Source: Sphingobium lactosutens DS20 | Lineage (GTDB): Bacteria > Pseudomonadota > Alphaproteobacteria > Sphingomonadales > Sphingomonadaceae | DNA length: 64,000 nucleotides | Assembly: GCF_000445105.1 (NCBI RefSeq) | Contig: NZ_ATDP01000082.1 | Span: 124,001-188,000, forward strand | Reading direction: 5' to 3' | Shown here: positions 19,374-27,972 of the stretch, one piece after another | Layout: each line of letters opens with the position of its first letter | Position numbering within the stretch: the first letter of the stretch is position 1 | The notes under the pieces: generated by a model | Told to the model about the DNA's origin: nothing | What the model saw: only the letters and a program-made list of their open reading frames with translations | Databases searched by the model: none | Made by a program: the position numbers and the translations under genes

Positions 19374-20828
19374 TCAGCGGAATGGCGGTTCGTTAAAGGC
19401 GCGCAGCTTGCGACTGTGCAGTTTCGCGCCCTGCTGCCGCAGCAATTCGCACGTCATGATGCCGACGCGCAAATGCCCGGCTATCGCCTCCTCATAGAAA
19501 CGGTTGGCCTGGCCCGGCAGCTTGAGTTCGCCATGAATGGGCTTGTCCGACACGCACAATAGCGTTCCGTACGGCACGCGAAAGCGATAGCCCTGCGCCG
19601 CAATCGTGGCTGATTCCATGTCGATCCCGACGGCGCGCGACAGGCTGAACCGCAGCGCGGAATGCGAATAGCGCAATTCCCAGTTGCGATCATCGGTCGT
19701 CACCACGGTGCCGGTGCGCAGGCGGCGCTTGAAATCTTCGGCATCGTTGCCGCCCAGCACGGTTTCCGCGGCGCTTGCCATCGCAACCTGCACTTCCGCG
19801 ATCGCCGGCACGGGAATTTCCGGCGGCAGCATCGCGTCCAACACCTTGTCATCGCGCAGATAGGCGTGGGCCAGCACATAATCGCCGATGCGCTGGCTGG
19901 GGCGCAGTCCGCCGCAATGGCCGATCATCAGCCAGGCTTCGGGACGCACCACGGCCAGATGATCGCAGATCGTCTTGGCATTGGCCGGTCCGACGCCGAT
20001 GTTGACCAGTGTGATGCCACTGCGATCGGGTGCCATCAGGTGATAGGCCGGCATCTGATGCTTGCGCCAGGCGCCTTCGGCAATGGCGGCATGGGGATCA
20101 GCGGTGTCTTTCGAGACATAGACGCCGCCCGCGCCCGACAGGCCCGTGAACCGGCTGCCTTCGCGTTGCAGTTCACCGCACGCCCAAGCGACGAATTCAT
20201 CGACATAGCGATGATAGTTGGTGAAAAGGATGTAGCGCTGAACATGCTCGGCCGGTGTGCCGGTATAATGTTTCAGCCGCGCCAGGGAGAAGTCGGTTCT
20301 CAAGCCATCGAACAGGGCGAGGGGCCTGTCGCCATCGGCATCCGGCATGAACAGGCCGTCGGCAATTTCATCGCCAATTTCCGCCAATTCGGTCGCCGGG
20401 AAATAGCGCGCCAGTTCCGTCGGCGGCGTCCCGTCCAGCGCATTGATGTCCAGTCCATCAAGAACATAGGGGAAGGGGATTTGCTGGTCGCTGGGGCCGA
20501 CTTCGACCTCCACGCCATAGTCGCGCACCAGCAGGTCGATCTGTTCGGCGAGATATTCCGCGAACATGGCGGGCCGCGTGATCGTGGTCACATAGCGCCC
20601 CGGTTTGGACAGGCGCGCGAAAGAGCGGCCCAGCGGAGGCACGTCGCTGTCGCGCCGGTAAGTGATGCGCAGCTCGGGATAGCAGAAGCGGCGGTCGCTG
20701 CGGGCTTCCGGGGGCGGCACGCTGCCATCGCGTGCATAAGCGCGCATCGCCTCGCGCAGCGTTTCAATCGCGGTCTGATAAATCTGGTCGAGTTGCCCGA
20801 CCGTGGCTTTGCCGATGCTCTTTGTCAT
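19374..20828 (-). CDS. amn: AMP nucleosidase
   Basis: Hydrolyses AMP to adenine and ribose 5-phosphate. The protein has about 484 residues with the AMP-nucleosidase N-terminal domain followed by a phosphorylase-like domain (NIGVGPANAKTICDHLAVVRP, GHCGGLRPSQRIGDYVLAHAY, GIDMESATIAAQGYRFRVPYGTLLCVSDKP). GTG 20831 and ATG 20828 are adjacent start choices. The sequence GGGAGG lies immediately upstream, very close to either codon. Confidence 0.92.
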   Translation of the reverse strand: MTKSIGKATVGQLDQIYQTAIETLREAMRAYARDGSVPPPEARSDRRFCYPELRITYRRDSDVPPLGRSFARLSKPGRYVTTITRPAMFAEYLAEQIDLLVRDYGVEVEVGPSDQQIPFPYVLDGLDINALDGTPPTELARYFPATELAEIGDEIADGLFMPDADGDRPLALFDGLRTDFSLARLKHYTGTPAEHVQRYILFTNYHRYVDEFVAWACGELQREGSRFTGLSGAGGVYVSKDTADPHAAIAEGAWRKHQMPAYHLMAPDRSGITLVNIGVGPANAKTICDHLAVVRPEAWLMIGHCGGLRPSQRIGDYVLAHAYLRDDKVLDAMLPPEIPVPAIAEVQVAMASAAETVLGGNDAEDFKRRLRTGTVVTTDDRNWELRYSHSALRFSLSRAVGIDMESATIAAQGYRFRVPYGTLLCVSDKPIHGELKLPGQANRFYEEAIAGHLRVGIMTCELLRQQGAKLHSRKLRAFNEPPFR

Positions 20829-20907
20829 CACCTCCCGTTACCGCCTTTCGATGACGGAAGGAAGACCGCGCGCCAGTTCGATGAAACGTGGCGCGCGGGG
20901 AGGAGAA

Positions 20908-21390
20908 TCAAAGCTTTTCGAGCATATATTCCGCCGAGGAAACCTTGAAATCACCCGGTTCTTCGACATTGAGATCTTCGACGACGCCGTCCGTGACAAT
21001 CATCGAAAAGCGCTGGCCCCGCGTTCCCAGACCAAATTTGCTGCCGTCCATGGTCAGGCCCACTGCCTTGGCGAACTCACCATTGCCATCGGCCAGCATC
21101 GTCACCTTGCCGTCTGCGCCGGCCGACTTGCCCCAGGCGCCCATGACGAACGCGTCATTGACGGCGGTGCAGGCGATTTCATCGACGCCCTTGGCTTTGA
21201 GCGCATCGGCCTTGTCGATGAAGCCGGGCAGATGCTTGGCCGAGCAAGTGGGTGTGAAGGCGCCCGGCACGGAGAAGATGGCGACCGTCTTGCCGCTGAA
21301 ATAATCATCCGACGATACCGGCTCCGGGCCGTTTTCCGTCATCTTGGTGAAGGTGGTGCTTGGGATGCGCTCGCCCTTGGAAATCGTCAT
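20908..21390 (-). CDS. Peroxiredoxin, Prx5 type
   Basis: Thiol peroxidase of 160 residues reducing H2O2 and organic peroxides. The peroxidatic cysteine motif PGAFTPTCSAKHLPGF (PxxxTxxC) is near residue 48, and a second cysteine lies in IACTAVND. The TSA/Prx5 C-terminal half is complete. The start ATG at 21390 has a strong site (GGAGA) 7-11 nt upstream. Confidence 0.92.
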   Translation of the reverse strand: MTISKGERIPSTTFTKMTENGPEPVSSDDYFSGKTVAIFSVPGAFTPTCSAKHLPGFIDKADALKAKGVDEIACTAVNDAFVMGAWGKSAGADGKVTMLADGNGEFAKAVGLTMDGSKFGLGTRGQRFSMIVTDGVVEDLNVEEPGDFKVSSAEYMLEKL

Positions 21391-21534
21391 GCTGTGTCTC
21401 CTGCCTATCTACGCGGCGGGAGGTCGGTTGCGACCGGCGGGATGTCAAGGCGTGACCGCATGAATATGGCGGGTCGCCCCGCTCGGCAGCCCGGCCGTGC
21501 TTGGCAAGCCGGGGAAGCCCTCTATATTCCTCAT

Positions 21535-22095
21535 ATGGATCAAGCCCAATTTTACGGCGGCAATTTCTTGCTCGCGCTTCCCGGCATGCAGGATCAGCGG
21601 TTCGATCATTCGGTGCTGGCCCTGTGCGTGCACGATGCCGATGGTGCGCTGGGCATCGCTGTGAGTGAGGAGATGGAGGGTCTTGGGCTGCGCGAGTTGC
21701 TGGAGAGCTTCGATATCGACGCCAGCAAGGTTCCGGACACACCCGTGCTGCGCGGCGGCCCGGTGGAGCCGCGACGGGGCTTCGTGCTTCATTCGCTCGA
21801 TTGGGCCGGGCAGGACATGATGCAGGTCAATAATCTTTGGGGTCTGTCGGGTTCTCTCGACATATTGAAGGCGATCGCCGAACAGCGCGGGCCCAGCCGC
21901 TATCTCGTCGCGCTGGGCTATGCTGGCTGGGGCGCGGGTCAGCTTGAGGAAGAAATGACCGGCGAAAGCTGGTTTCTGGCGCCCGGCAACGCTGACCTTT
22001 TGTTCGACACGCCGGCACGCCGCAAATGGGCGGCGATCTTTGCGGCGTCGGGCGTGGATTCCACGCATTTGGTCGGTGGGGCGGGATTGGCATGA
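21535..22095 (+). CDS. yqgE: YqgE/AlgH family protein
   Basis: UPF0301 (DUF179) protein of 186 residues. Family signatures are FYGGNFLLALPGMQDQRFDHSVLALC at the N-terminus, LRGGPVEPRRGFVLH, and YAGWGAGQLEEEMTGESWFLAPG. It is cytoplasmic; its biochemical role is unsettled, though it is linked to alginate regulation in some bacteria. I start at the ATG 21535; the frame is open far upstream without similarity. Confidence 0.9.
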   Translation: MDQAQFYGGNFLLALPGMQDQRFDHSVLALCVHDADGALGIAVSEEMEGLGLRELLESFDIDASKVPDTPVLRGGPVEPRRGFVLHSLDWAGQDMMQVNNLWGLSGSLDILKAIAEQRGPSRYLVALGYAGWGAGQLEEEMTGESWFLAPGNADLLFDTPARRKWAAIFAASGVDSTHLVGGAGLA

Positions 22096-22218
22096 TGCGC
22101 CGGCATTACGCTACATAAAGAAAACTTTATATTGAGTTGCCTTGGTTGGCGCCGATTGGTAAAGCGCTGCTCATCCCGCCGCCGGATCGTCCGCCGGCGC
22201 GCATCTGATATTTCAAGA

Positions 22219-23643
22219 ATGGAGACGCCCGTGGCCACCGCCCCCGCTGCCCAGACCCAGGATTATGTGATTGCCGACATCGGCCTTGCCGGCTTTGGCC
22301 GCAAGGAAATCGAGATTGCAGAAACCGAAATGCCCGGCCTCATGGCCCTGCGCCAGGAATTCGGTTCGACCAAGCCGCTGAAGGGTGCGCGGATCACCGG
22401 TTCGCTGCACATGACGATCCAGACCGCCGTGCTGATCGAGACGTTGGCGGATTTGGGCGCGGAACTGCGCTGGGCCTCGTGCAACATCTTTTCGACCCAG
22501 GACCACGCCGCTGCCGCCATCGCCACGCGCGGCATCCCCGTGTTCGCCATCAAGGGCGAAACGCTGGAGGAATATTGGGACTATGTCGTCAAGATTTTCG
22601 ACTGGGGTCAGGATACGACCTGCAACATGATCCTGGACGATGGCGGCGACGCCACCATGTTCGCCCTGTGGGGCGCACGGGTCGAGGCGGGCGAGGAGCT
22701 GTTCACCCCGACCAATGAGGAAGAGGAAATCTTCGTCGCGACGCTGAAGCGTTTTCTGGCTGAACGGCCCGGCTACCTCACCAAGACCGTTCAGGCGATC
22801 AAGGGTGTGTCGGAGGAAACCACGACCGGCGTCCACCGCCTGTATGAACTGGCCAAGAAGGGCAAGCTGCCGTTCCCGGCGATCAACGTGAACGACAGCG
22901 TCACCAAGTCGAAGTTCGACAATCTCTATGGCTGCAAGGAAAGCCTGGTCGACGCGATCCGTCGCGCCACCGACGTCATGCTGGCGGGCAAGGTCGCGGT
23001 CGTCGCCGGCTTTGGCGATGTGGGCAAGGGCAGCGCCGCCTCGCTCCGTAATGGCGGCGCACGCGTTCTCGTGACGGAGGTCGATCCCATCTGCGCCCTT
23101 CAGGCGGCGATGGAAGGCTATGAGGTCGTGACGATGGAAGAGGCCGCCCCCCGCGCCGATATCTTCGTCACCGCGACCGGCAATGCCGACGTCATCACCG
23201 TCGATCATATGCGCGCGATGAAGAATATGGCGATCGTCTGCAATATCGGTCACTTCGACAGCGAGATCCAGATTGCGGGCCTCAACAATATGAAGTGGAC
23301 CGAGATCAAGCCGCAGGTCGACGAGGTCGAATTTGCCGATGGCAAGAAGATCATCGTGCTGGCCAAGGGCCGCCTGGTGAATCTAGGCTGCGCGACCGGC
23401 CACCCCAGCTTCGTGATGTCGTCCAGCTTCACCAACCAGGTGCTGGCCCAGATCGAACTGTGGACCAAGGCGGACGACTATAAGAACGAGGTCTATGTCC
23501 TTCCCAAGCATCTCGATGAGAAGGTCGCCGCGCTTCATCTGGAGAAGCTGGGCGTCAAATTGTCCACGCTGAGCCAAAAGCAGGCCGACTATATCGGCGT
23601 GCCGGTCGAAGGCCCCTTCAAGCCCGACCATTATCGCTACTAA
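22219..23643 (+). CDS. ahcY: S-adenosylhomocysteinase
   Basis: NAD-dependent hydrolysis of S-adenosylhomocysteine to adenosine and homocysteine, which relieves inhibition of methyltransferases. The protein has 474 residues. The substrate region is [14 protein letters not shown], the NAD-binding motif is [26 protein letters not shown] near residue 258, and the C-terminus [20 protein letters not shown]…[10 protein letters not shown] is intact. The start is at [12 protein letters not shown] (22219). The 123-bp leader has a small ATAAAG/CTTTAT hairpin (22115-22130), but I see no convincing riboswitch. A strong terminator follows. Confidence 0.96.
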   Translation: METPVATAPAAQTQDYVIADIGLAGFGRKEIEIAETEMPGLMALRQEFGSTKPLKGARITGSLHMTIQTAVLIETLADLGAELRWASCNIFSTQDHAAAAIATRGIPVFAIKGETLEEYWDYVVKIFDWGQDTTCNMILDDGGDATMFALWGARVEAGEELFTPTNEEEEIFVATLKRFLAERPGYLTKTVQAIKGVSEETTTGVHRLYELAKKGKLPFPAINVNDSVTKSKFDNLYGCKESLVDAIRRATDVMLAGKVAVVAGFGDVGKGSAASLRNGGARVLVTEVDPICALQAAMEGYEVVTMEEAAPRADIFVTATGNADVITVDHMRAMKNMAIVCNIGHFDSEIQIAGLNNMKWTEIKPQVDEVEFADGKKIIVLAKGRLVNLGCATGHPSFVMSSSFTNQVLAQIELWTKADDYKNEVYVLPKHLDEKVAALHLEKLGVKLSTLSQKQADYIGVPVEGPFKPDHYRY

Positions 23644-23657
23644 GCGCGACACCTGAA

Positions 23658-23682
23658 AAGGGGAGGCGAAATGCCTCCCCTT
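23658..23682 (+). terminator. ahcY terminator stem, separated from its T-run by an IS
   Basis: Perfect 10-bp stem AAGGGGAGGC/GCCTCCCCTT with a 5-nt loop, 15 bp after the ahcY stop. Only two T remain after the stem before the IS. A run of seven T (25038-25044) stands just beyond the right end of the IS, as expected if the insertion cut the original T-tract. Confidence 0.8.
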
Positions 23683-23753
23683 ATGGGATGGCCCGCCCCT
23701 TTTCCCCGGCATCAGGTATGATGCCGGTGCTTGAAAAGGAAAGGAGCGGACCG

Positions 23754-24785
23754 ATGTCTATTGTTATCCTTGGCGTTGATTTGGGCAAGAATGCCTGCAG
23801 TGTCGTAGGCGTTGATGCAGCAGGCGCTGTCATCGTGCGTAAGTCGATGCGCCGACAGACACTTATCGATTACGTGACCAAGCTTCCGGCTTGCGTGATT
23901 GCAATGGAGGCGTGCTGTGGTGCCCACAACCTTGGTCGCCTTTTCGCCGCGCAGGGGCACGAAATCAGATTGATGTCGCCGGAGTACGTACGCCCGTATG
24001 TCAAAGCGCAGAAGAATGATGATCGTGATGCGGAGGGGATTGCCGAGGCCGCCTCGCGCCCGACTATGCGCTTCGTCGAACTCAAGACTCAGGAGCAGTT
24101 GGACATCCAGACCCTCCACCGCGTCAGGTCCCGCCTGGTAGCCGAGCGCACAAACCTTATCAACCAACTGCGGGCGATCCTCCTGGAGCGGGGGACCATT
24201 TTTCCGGCCGGCCGGCGCAAGCTGGAGTTGGGCATTGATGCCATGCTGGCCGCCGAAGATACGGCCCTATCACCACGCTTGAAGCAACTGGTGGGTGAAC
24301 TGCGCGCCGAATGGCACGAACTTGATACCAAGGTCGAGGCACTGAACGGCGAGTTTGTCGAACTGGCTCGCAATGATGCAGCTGCCCGGCGGCTCACGTC
24401 CATCCCCGGCATCGGCACGTTGAACGCAACCGCTTTGATTGCAGCCGTGGGCGATGCCAGCAGCTTTGCCAAAGCGCGAGACTTGGGTGCTTGGCTCGGC
24501 TTGGTACCCAGGCAACATACTACCGGCGGCAAGCCCCGGCTGCTCGGCATCTCCAAGCGTGGCAACACCTATTTGCGCACTTTGCTCATCCATGGCGCCC
24601 GGGCAGCATTACCGTCACTGGCGCGCAGCGAAACCCCGCTGGGACGTTGGTTGACAGGAATGATCGAGCGAGGAGTTCATCGCAACGCAATCGTCGTCGC
24701 ATTGGCTAATAAACTGGCGCGGATCGCTTGGGCAGCCCTTCGCAAAGAAGTGAGCTTCGAACGCGGCTATCCAGCAGCGGCATAA
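23754..24785 (+). CDS. IS110/IS1111 family DEDD transposase
   Basis: Site-specific recombinase of the IS110 family, 343 residues. The N-terminal DEDD RuvC-like domain begins LGVDLGKNACSVVGVD (first Asp) and continues through IAMEACCGAHNLGR (Glu) and KNDDRDAEGIAEA (Asp pair) near residue 88. A helical spacer is followed by the Transposase_20 domain (LTSIPGIGTLNATALIAAVGD, LGAWLGLVPRQHTTGGKPRLLGISKRGNTYLR) with the catalytic serine region. The start ATG 23754 has an AAAGGAG site. Known members cut DNA guided by a bridge/seekRNA encoded in the element. Confidence 0.95.
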   Translation: MSIVILGVDLGKNACSVVGVDAAGAVIVRKSMRRQTLIDYVTKLPACVIAMEACCGAHNLGRLFAAQGHEIRLMSPEYVRPYVKAQKNDDRDAEGIAEAASRPTMRFVELKTQEQLDIQTLHRVRSRLVAERTNLINQLRAILLERGTIFPAGRRKLELGIDAMLAAEDTALSPRLKQLVGELRAEWHELDTKVEALNGEFVELARNDAAARRLTSIPGIGTLNATALIAAVGDASSFAKARDLGAWLGLVPRQHTTGGKPRLLGISKRGNTYLRTLLIHGARAALPSLARSETPLGRWLTGMIERGVHRNAIVVALANKLARIAWAALRKEVSFERGYPAAA

Positions 24786-24866
24786 CGGATCGGCTGCGTG
24801 CTTCTGCGCGCGTAGCCCAACGATGTTTGCAGGAAGGATCGTGAAGATGGCCTGACAGTCGATCGG

Positions 24867-24930
24867 CGTCTGGAAAGCCCGGGCAAAAAAATGGCACCTG
24901 TTGCCGGTTCCCTTATTGTGGCTCCAGACG
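24867..24930 (+). ncRNA. Candidate bridge/seekRNA guide loop of the IS
   Basis: A 64-nt hairpin in the 3' non-coding end of the IS. The outer stem CGTCTGGA/TCCAGACG (8 bp) is extended after an AA bulge by GCC/GGC. The apical stem GGCA/TGCC (24893-24896/24902-24905) has loop CCTGT. The internal loop carries A7 (24885-24891) on the 5' side and CCCTTAT (24910-24916) on the 3' side. CCCTTAT is identical to the left insertion flank (23678-23684), and A7 is complementary to the T7 right flank (25038-25044). That is the arrangement of a target-binding loop. The RNA ends are not defined by sequence alone; transcription is inferred. Confidence 0.55.
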
Positions 24931-25172
24931 TGCGGATGTCCATCTTGGCCACGGGATGCTCCCGTGAGACCGCATACGTTGACGCAGACTGATCAGAACA
25001 CCGTAAAATCCTACTTGCAAACGGGGCGGGCCATACGTTTTTTTACGCCCATTGACCCCATTCTACCTATGAATCTTTGAGTCCACCGCTTCCCGCTCCG
25101 CGCGTTCTGCGTTAGGTCGGTCGCAGATATGACGAGCAACGGGCAGGTAGCGCAGATGGGGGCCAATCGCCG

Positions 25173-27521
25173 ATGACGGCGCTGTCGCCTGTAGCCGCGA
25201 TGATTTTGGGCATTGTGCTCGCCCTCTGGCTGGGCGCGGCCATCTGGGCGGTGATGAGCGGTCAGCGCATGCGTCGGGACGGCACGCAGTCGCAGGGCAA
25301 GATCGACCGTCTGACCATGTTGCTGGCGTCAGCGCCGGCGGCGCCGGTAATTGTCCATCCCGATGGACGACTGGAGGCGGCGGACAGGCTCGCCAAATGG
25401 CTCGGCCGCACCCGCGCGCCCAATTTTCTTTCAGAATTGACCGCCGAAGATGGCGGGATTGAGCCCGAAGACGCCGCGGCGCTTTCGCAGGATATTGCCG
25501 CGGCCCAGCGCGCCGGCAAAAGCTTTGCCCGTGCTGTTCGTGGCGTCAATTCCACCCGGCTTCTGCTCGTTCGCGGTGCGCCTGCTGGGCCCGAACTGGC
25601 GGAGAGCGGCGGGGCACTGCTATGGGTTTTTGACGCTACTGACAGTCAGGCCGAAATCCAGTCGTTGCGAAGTCAGGTCGCGCAATTGCGGGAGGCACTG
25701 GAGGCGCTTGCGGGCTTGGTGGAAGCGGCGCCCTTCCCGATGTGGCATCGCACCTCCGACCTGCGGCTCAGCCTTGTCAACAGCGCCTATGTCCGCGCCG
25801 TCGATGCCGAGGATGCTGCCGATGTCATCACTCAGGGCATCGAACTGGTCGAATCGGTGGGCGGCGTCCCACCGGAAGCCGCCGCAGCCGATGCGATGGC
25901 GCGCGATCAATTGGTCGAACGCATGGTGCCCGCCACGATTGACGGCGAACGCCGGATGATGCGCGTCGTCGACGTGCCGCTGGGGGAGGCTGGCATCGCT
26001 GGTTACGCGGTCGATCAGCACGAACTGGAACAAGCGCGGGTAGAGGGCCGGCGCATCGAAGCGGCGCAACGCGACCTGCTCGACCGCTTGTCCGCAGGCG
26101 TCGCCCGCTTCGGCCCCGACCGCACGCTGCGCTTCTGGAATCAGCCGTTCATGAGCCTATTCGGCCTGCGGCAGGAGGCGCTTGCGGACGCGCCGGTTTT
26201 CGAGCGGGTGCTGGACCAGATGCGCGACGCCCGCCGCCTGCCCGAGCATCGTGATTTCCCGGCCTGGCGGTCCGAGCGGCGCGACTGGTTCCTGTCGCCT
26301 GAACCTCTGGAAGAGAATTGGCTGCTTCAGGACGGCACCCATTTGCGCGTCTATGCCCAGCCGCTTCCCGATGGCGGGTTGCTGCTGATTTTCGAGGACC
26401 GGACGGAACAGGTGCAACTGTCGAGCGCGCGGGACACGCTGCTGCGCGTTCGGACAGCGACATTTGATAATCTGTTCGAATCGATCGGCGTCTTTGCCGC
26501 GGATGGTCGCCTGCAAATGTGGAACAGCCGGTTCCGTATGATCTGGGGCGCGAGCGAGGAACTGCTAGCCACCCATCCGCGCATCGACGACCTCATGCGC
26601 GATGTGCAATCCTGCCTCGCCAAGCCCGAGCAAGGCAATCTGGTCCGCGAACTGGTGCGCGCCGCCACGGTGGAGCGCAAGCAGCGCATGGGGCATGTCG
26701 GCTTTGCCGATGGCCGCATTTTCGAATTTGCCGCCATTCCGCTGCCCGACGGCAATGCGCTGTTCACCATGTTGGATGTGACGGACAGCCGCCGGGTCGA
26801 GCAGGTGCTGCGCGATCGCAATGAAGCGCTGGAGCAGGCGGACAAGATCAAGACCGCCTTCGTCACCAATATGAGCTATGAATTGCGCACGCCGCTGACG
26901 ACCATAGCGGGGTTCGCCGAAATGATGAGCGCGGGCTATGCAGGCGAGCTGCCAGAACCGGCCAGGGACTATGTCGCCGGTATCCTTCAAAGCACGGGCC
27001 GTCTGTCGATGCTGATCGACAATGTGCTGGACCTGACCCAGAGCGAGGCAGGCACCTTGCCGATTGAGCGACTTCCCGTCGATCTTGGCGCGCTGGCCAG
27101 TGCGCGCGTCGAACGATTGCGGGGGGAAGCTGCGTCCAAGGGCATGGACCTGGCGCTCGACCTCACGCCCGCTATGGGCGTGGTGCGCGGGGACGAGCGG
27201 CGGATCGGCCAATGTATCGACCATCTGCTGGAAAACGCATTGACCTATTGCAGCCGGGGCGCGCGCATCCTGCTGCATGGCGATGGCACGGCCGACCGGG
27301 CGCGCATCGTCATTTCGGACAATGGGCCTGGCATTCCGACCGAGCGGCAGCAGGCCATTTTCGAGCCGCTGGTGCGGGCAGAACAAGCGCGAAACGGCGC
27401 GAAAGCAGGCATGGGTCTGCCACTGGCCCGCCAACTGGTGCAAGCCCATGGCGGGACGCTGGAGTTGGTGTCGAAAAAGGGGCAGGGGACGATGATCCTG
27501 ATCGAACTGCCCCGTGGCTGA
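25173..27521 (+). CDS. divL: DivL-type PAS pseudo-histidine kinase (Tyr in place of phospho-His)
   Basis: Cell-cycle regulator homologous to Caulobacter DivL, 782 residues (Caulobacter 769). Order: one N-terminal transmembrane helix (residues 7-28), several PAS-like repeats (about 50-545), a HisKA dimerisation helix, and an HATPase domain (HLLENALTYC, SDNGPGIP, AGMGLPLARQLV, GQGTMILIELP). The H-box reads NMSYELRTPLT, so Tyr569 replaces the phospho-accepting His, the DivL hallmark (Tyr550 in Caulobacter). In Caulobacter, DivL controls CckA and thereby CtrA. The downstream genes tsaE, amgK, murU, addB, addA and trxA support the identity. The IS lies 138 bp upstream, where its promoter would be. 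Confidence 0.88.
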   Translation: MTALSPVAAMILGIVLALWLGAAIWAVMSGQRMRRDGTQSQGKIDRLTMLLASAPAAPVIVHPDGRLEAADRLAKWLGRTRAPNFLSELTAEDGGIEPEDAAALSQDIAAAQRAGKSFARAVRGVNSTRLLLVRGAPAGPELAESGGALLWVFDATDSQAEIQSLRSQVAQLREALEALAGLVEAAPFPMWHRTSDLRLSLVNSAYVRAVDAEDAADVITQGIELVESVGGVPPEAAAADAMARDQLVERMVPATIDGERRMMRVVDVPLGEAGIAGYAVDQHELEQARVEGRRIEAAQRDLLDRLSAGVARFGPDRTLRFWNQPFMSLFGLRQEALADAPVFERVLDQMRDARRLPEHRDFPAWRSERRDWFLSPEPLEENWLLQDGTHLRVYAQPLPDGGLLLIFEDRTEQVQLSSARDTLLRVRTATFDNLFESIGVFAADGRLQMWNSRFRMIWGASEELLATHPRIDDLMRDVQSCLAKPEQGNLVRELVRAATVERKQRMGHVGFADGRIFEFAAIPLPDGNALFTMLDVTDSRRVEQVLRDRNEALEQADKIKTAFVTNMSYELRTPLTTIAGFAEMMSAGYAGELPEPARDYVAGILQSTGRLSMLIDNVLDLTQSEAGTLPIERLPVDLGALASARVERLRGEAASKGMDLALDLTPAMGVVRGDERRIGQCIDHLLENALTYCSRGARILLHGDGTADRARIVISDNGPGIPTERQQAIFEPLVRAEQARNGAKAGMGLPLARQLVQAHGGTLELVSKKGQGTMILIELPRG

Positions 27522-27972
27522 CCGGACCATCGACCTGCCGCATGAGTCGGAGATGCTGGATCTTGGTCGGCGGCTCGCCCGGCACGTCCGGATCGGCGAC
27601 GTGATCGCGCTGGAGGGCGGGCTTGGCGCGGGTAAGACCACGCTGGCGCGCGGGTTGCTGGAAGCGCTCGGTCTGCAAGGCGAAGCGCCCAGCCCCAGCT
27701 TCGCCATCGTCCAGCCCTATGATGTGCCGGAAGTCAGGCTGCCGGTCGCGCATGTCGATCTGTATCGGCTGGACGATGTCGCGGAAACGGAAGAACTGGC
27801 GCTGGGCGACTATCTGATGGACGCGCTGCTGTTGATCGAATGGCCCGACCGGCTGGGAGCTTCGCTTTGGCCGCACAGCCTGCGCCTTACCATAGAGATA
27901 TTGGAGGACGGCGCGCGACGCTTGACAGCGGACGTGCCGGACGCTTGGACGGACCGATGGTCCCAGATTTGA
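27514..27972 (+). CDS. tsaE: tRNA t6A biosynthesis ATPase TsaE
   Basis: P-loop ATPase partner of TsaB-TsaD in threonylcarbamoyladenosine modification of tRNAs reading ANN codons. Walker A is EGGLGAGKTTLARGLLE near residue 35; the family motif SPSFAIVQPY, the HVDLYRLD strand and IEWPDRLG are present. 152 residues is typical. The GTG start at 27514 lies inside the last codons of divL (8-bp overlap), so translational coupling is likely. Confidence 0.93.
   Translation: MADRTIDLPHESEMLDLGRRLARHVRIGDVIALEGGLGAGKTTLARGLLEALGLQGEAPSPSFAIVQPYDVPEVRLPVAHVDLYRLDDVAETEELALGDYLMDALLLIEWPDRLGASLWPHSLRLTIEILEDGARRLTADVPDAWTDRWSQI

Larger units (their letters stand above)
23688..25034 (+). mobile_element. 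IS110-family insertion sequence, IS1111 subgroup
   Basis: About 1.35 kb bounded by 12-bp subterminal inverted repeats ATGGCCCGCCCC (23688-23699) and GGGGCGGGCCAT (25023-25034). IS1111-subgroup elements have such subterminal repeats with a few extra bases outside, so the true ends may lie some bases further out. The layout is a short left end (66 bp), one DEDD transposase, then 249 bp of non-coding right end. The long 3' non-coding end is where IS1111 elements carry their guide RNA. The coding region is intact, so the element may still be active. Confidence 0.88.

Noticed and set aside
19662..20948. 428-codon plus-strand frame
   Set aside because: Antisense shadow of amn.
22096..22218. SAM/SAH riboswitch upstream of ahcY
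   Set aside because: A GCGCTGC string is present, but the paired GAGGAGCGC…GGCTCG core of the SAH class and other SAM-class cores are missing.
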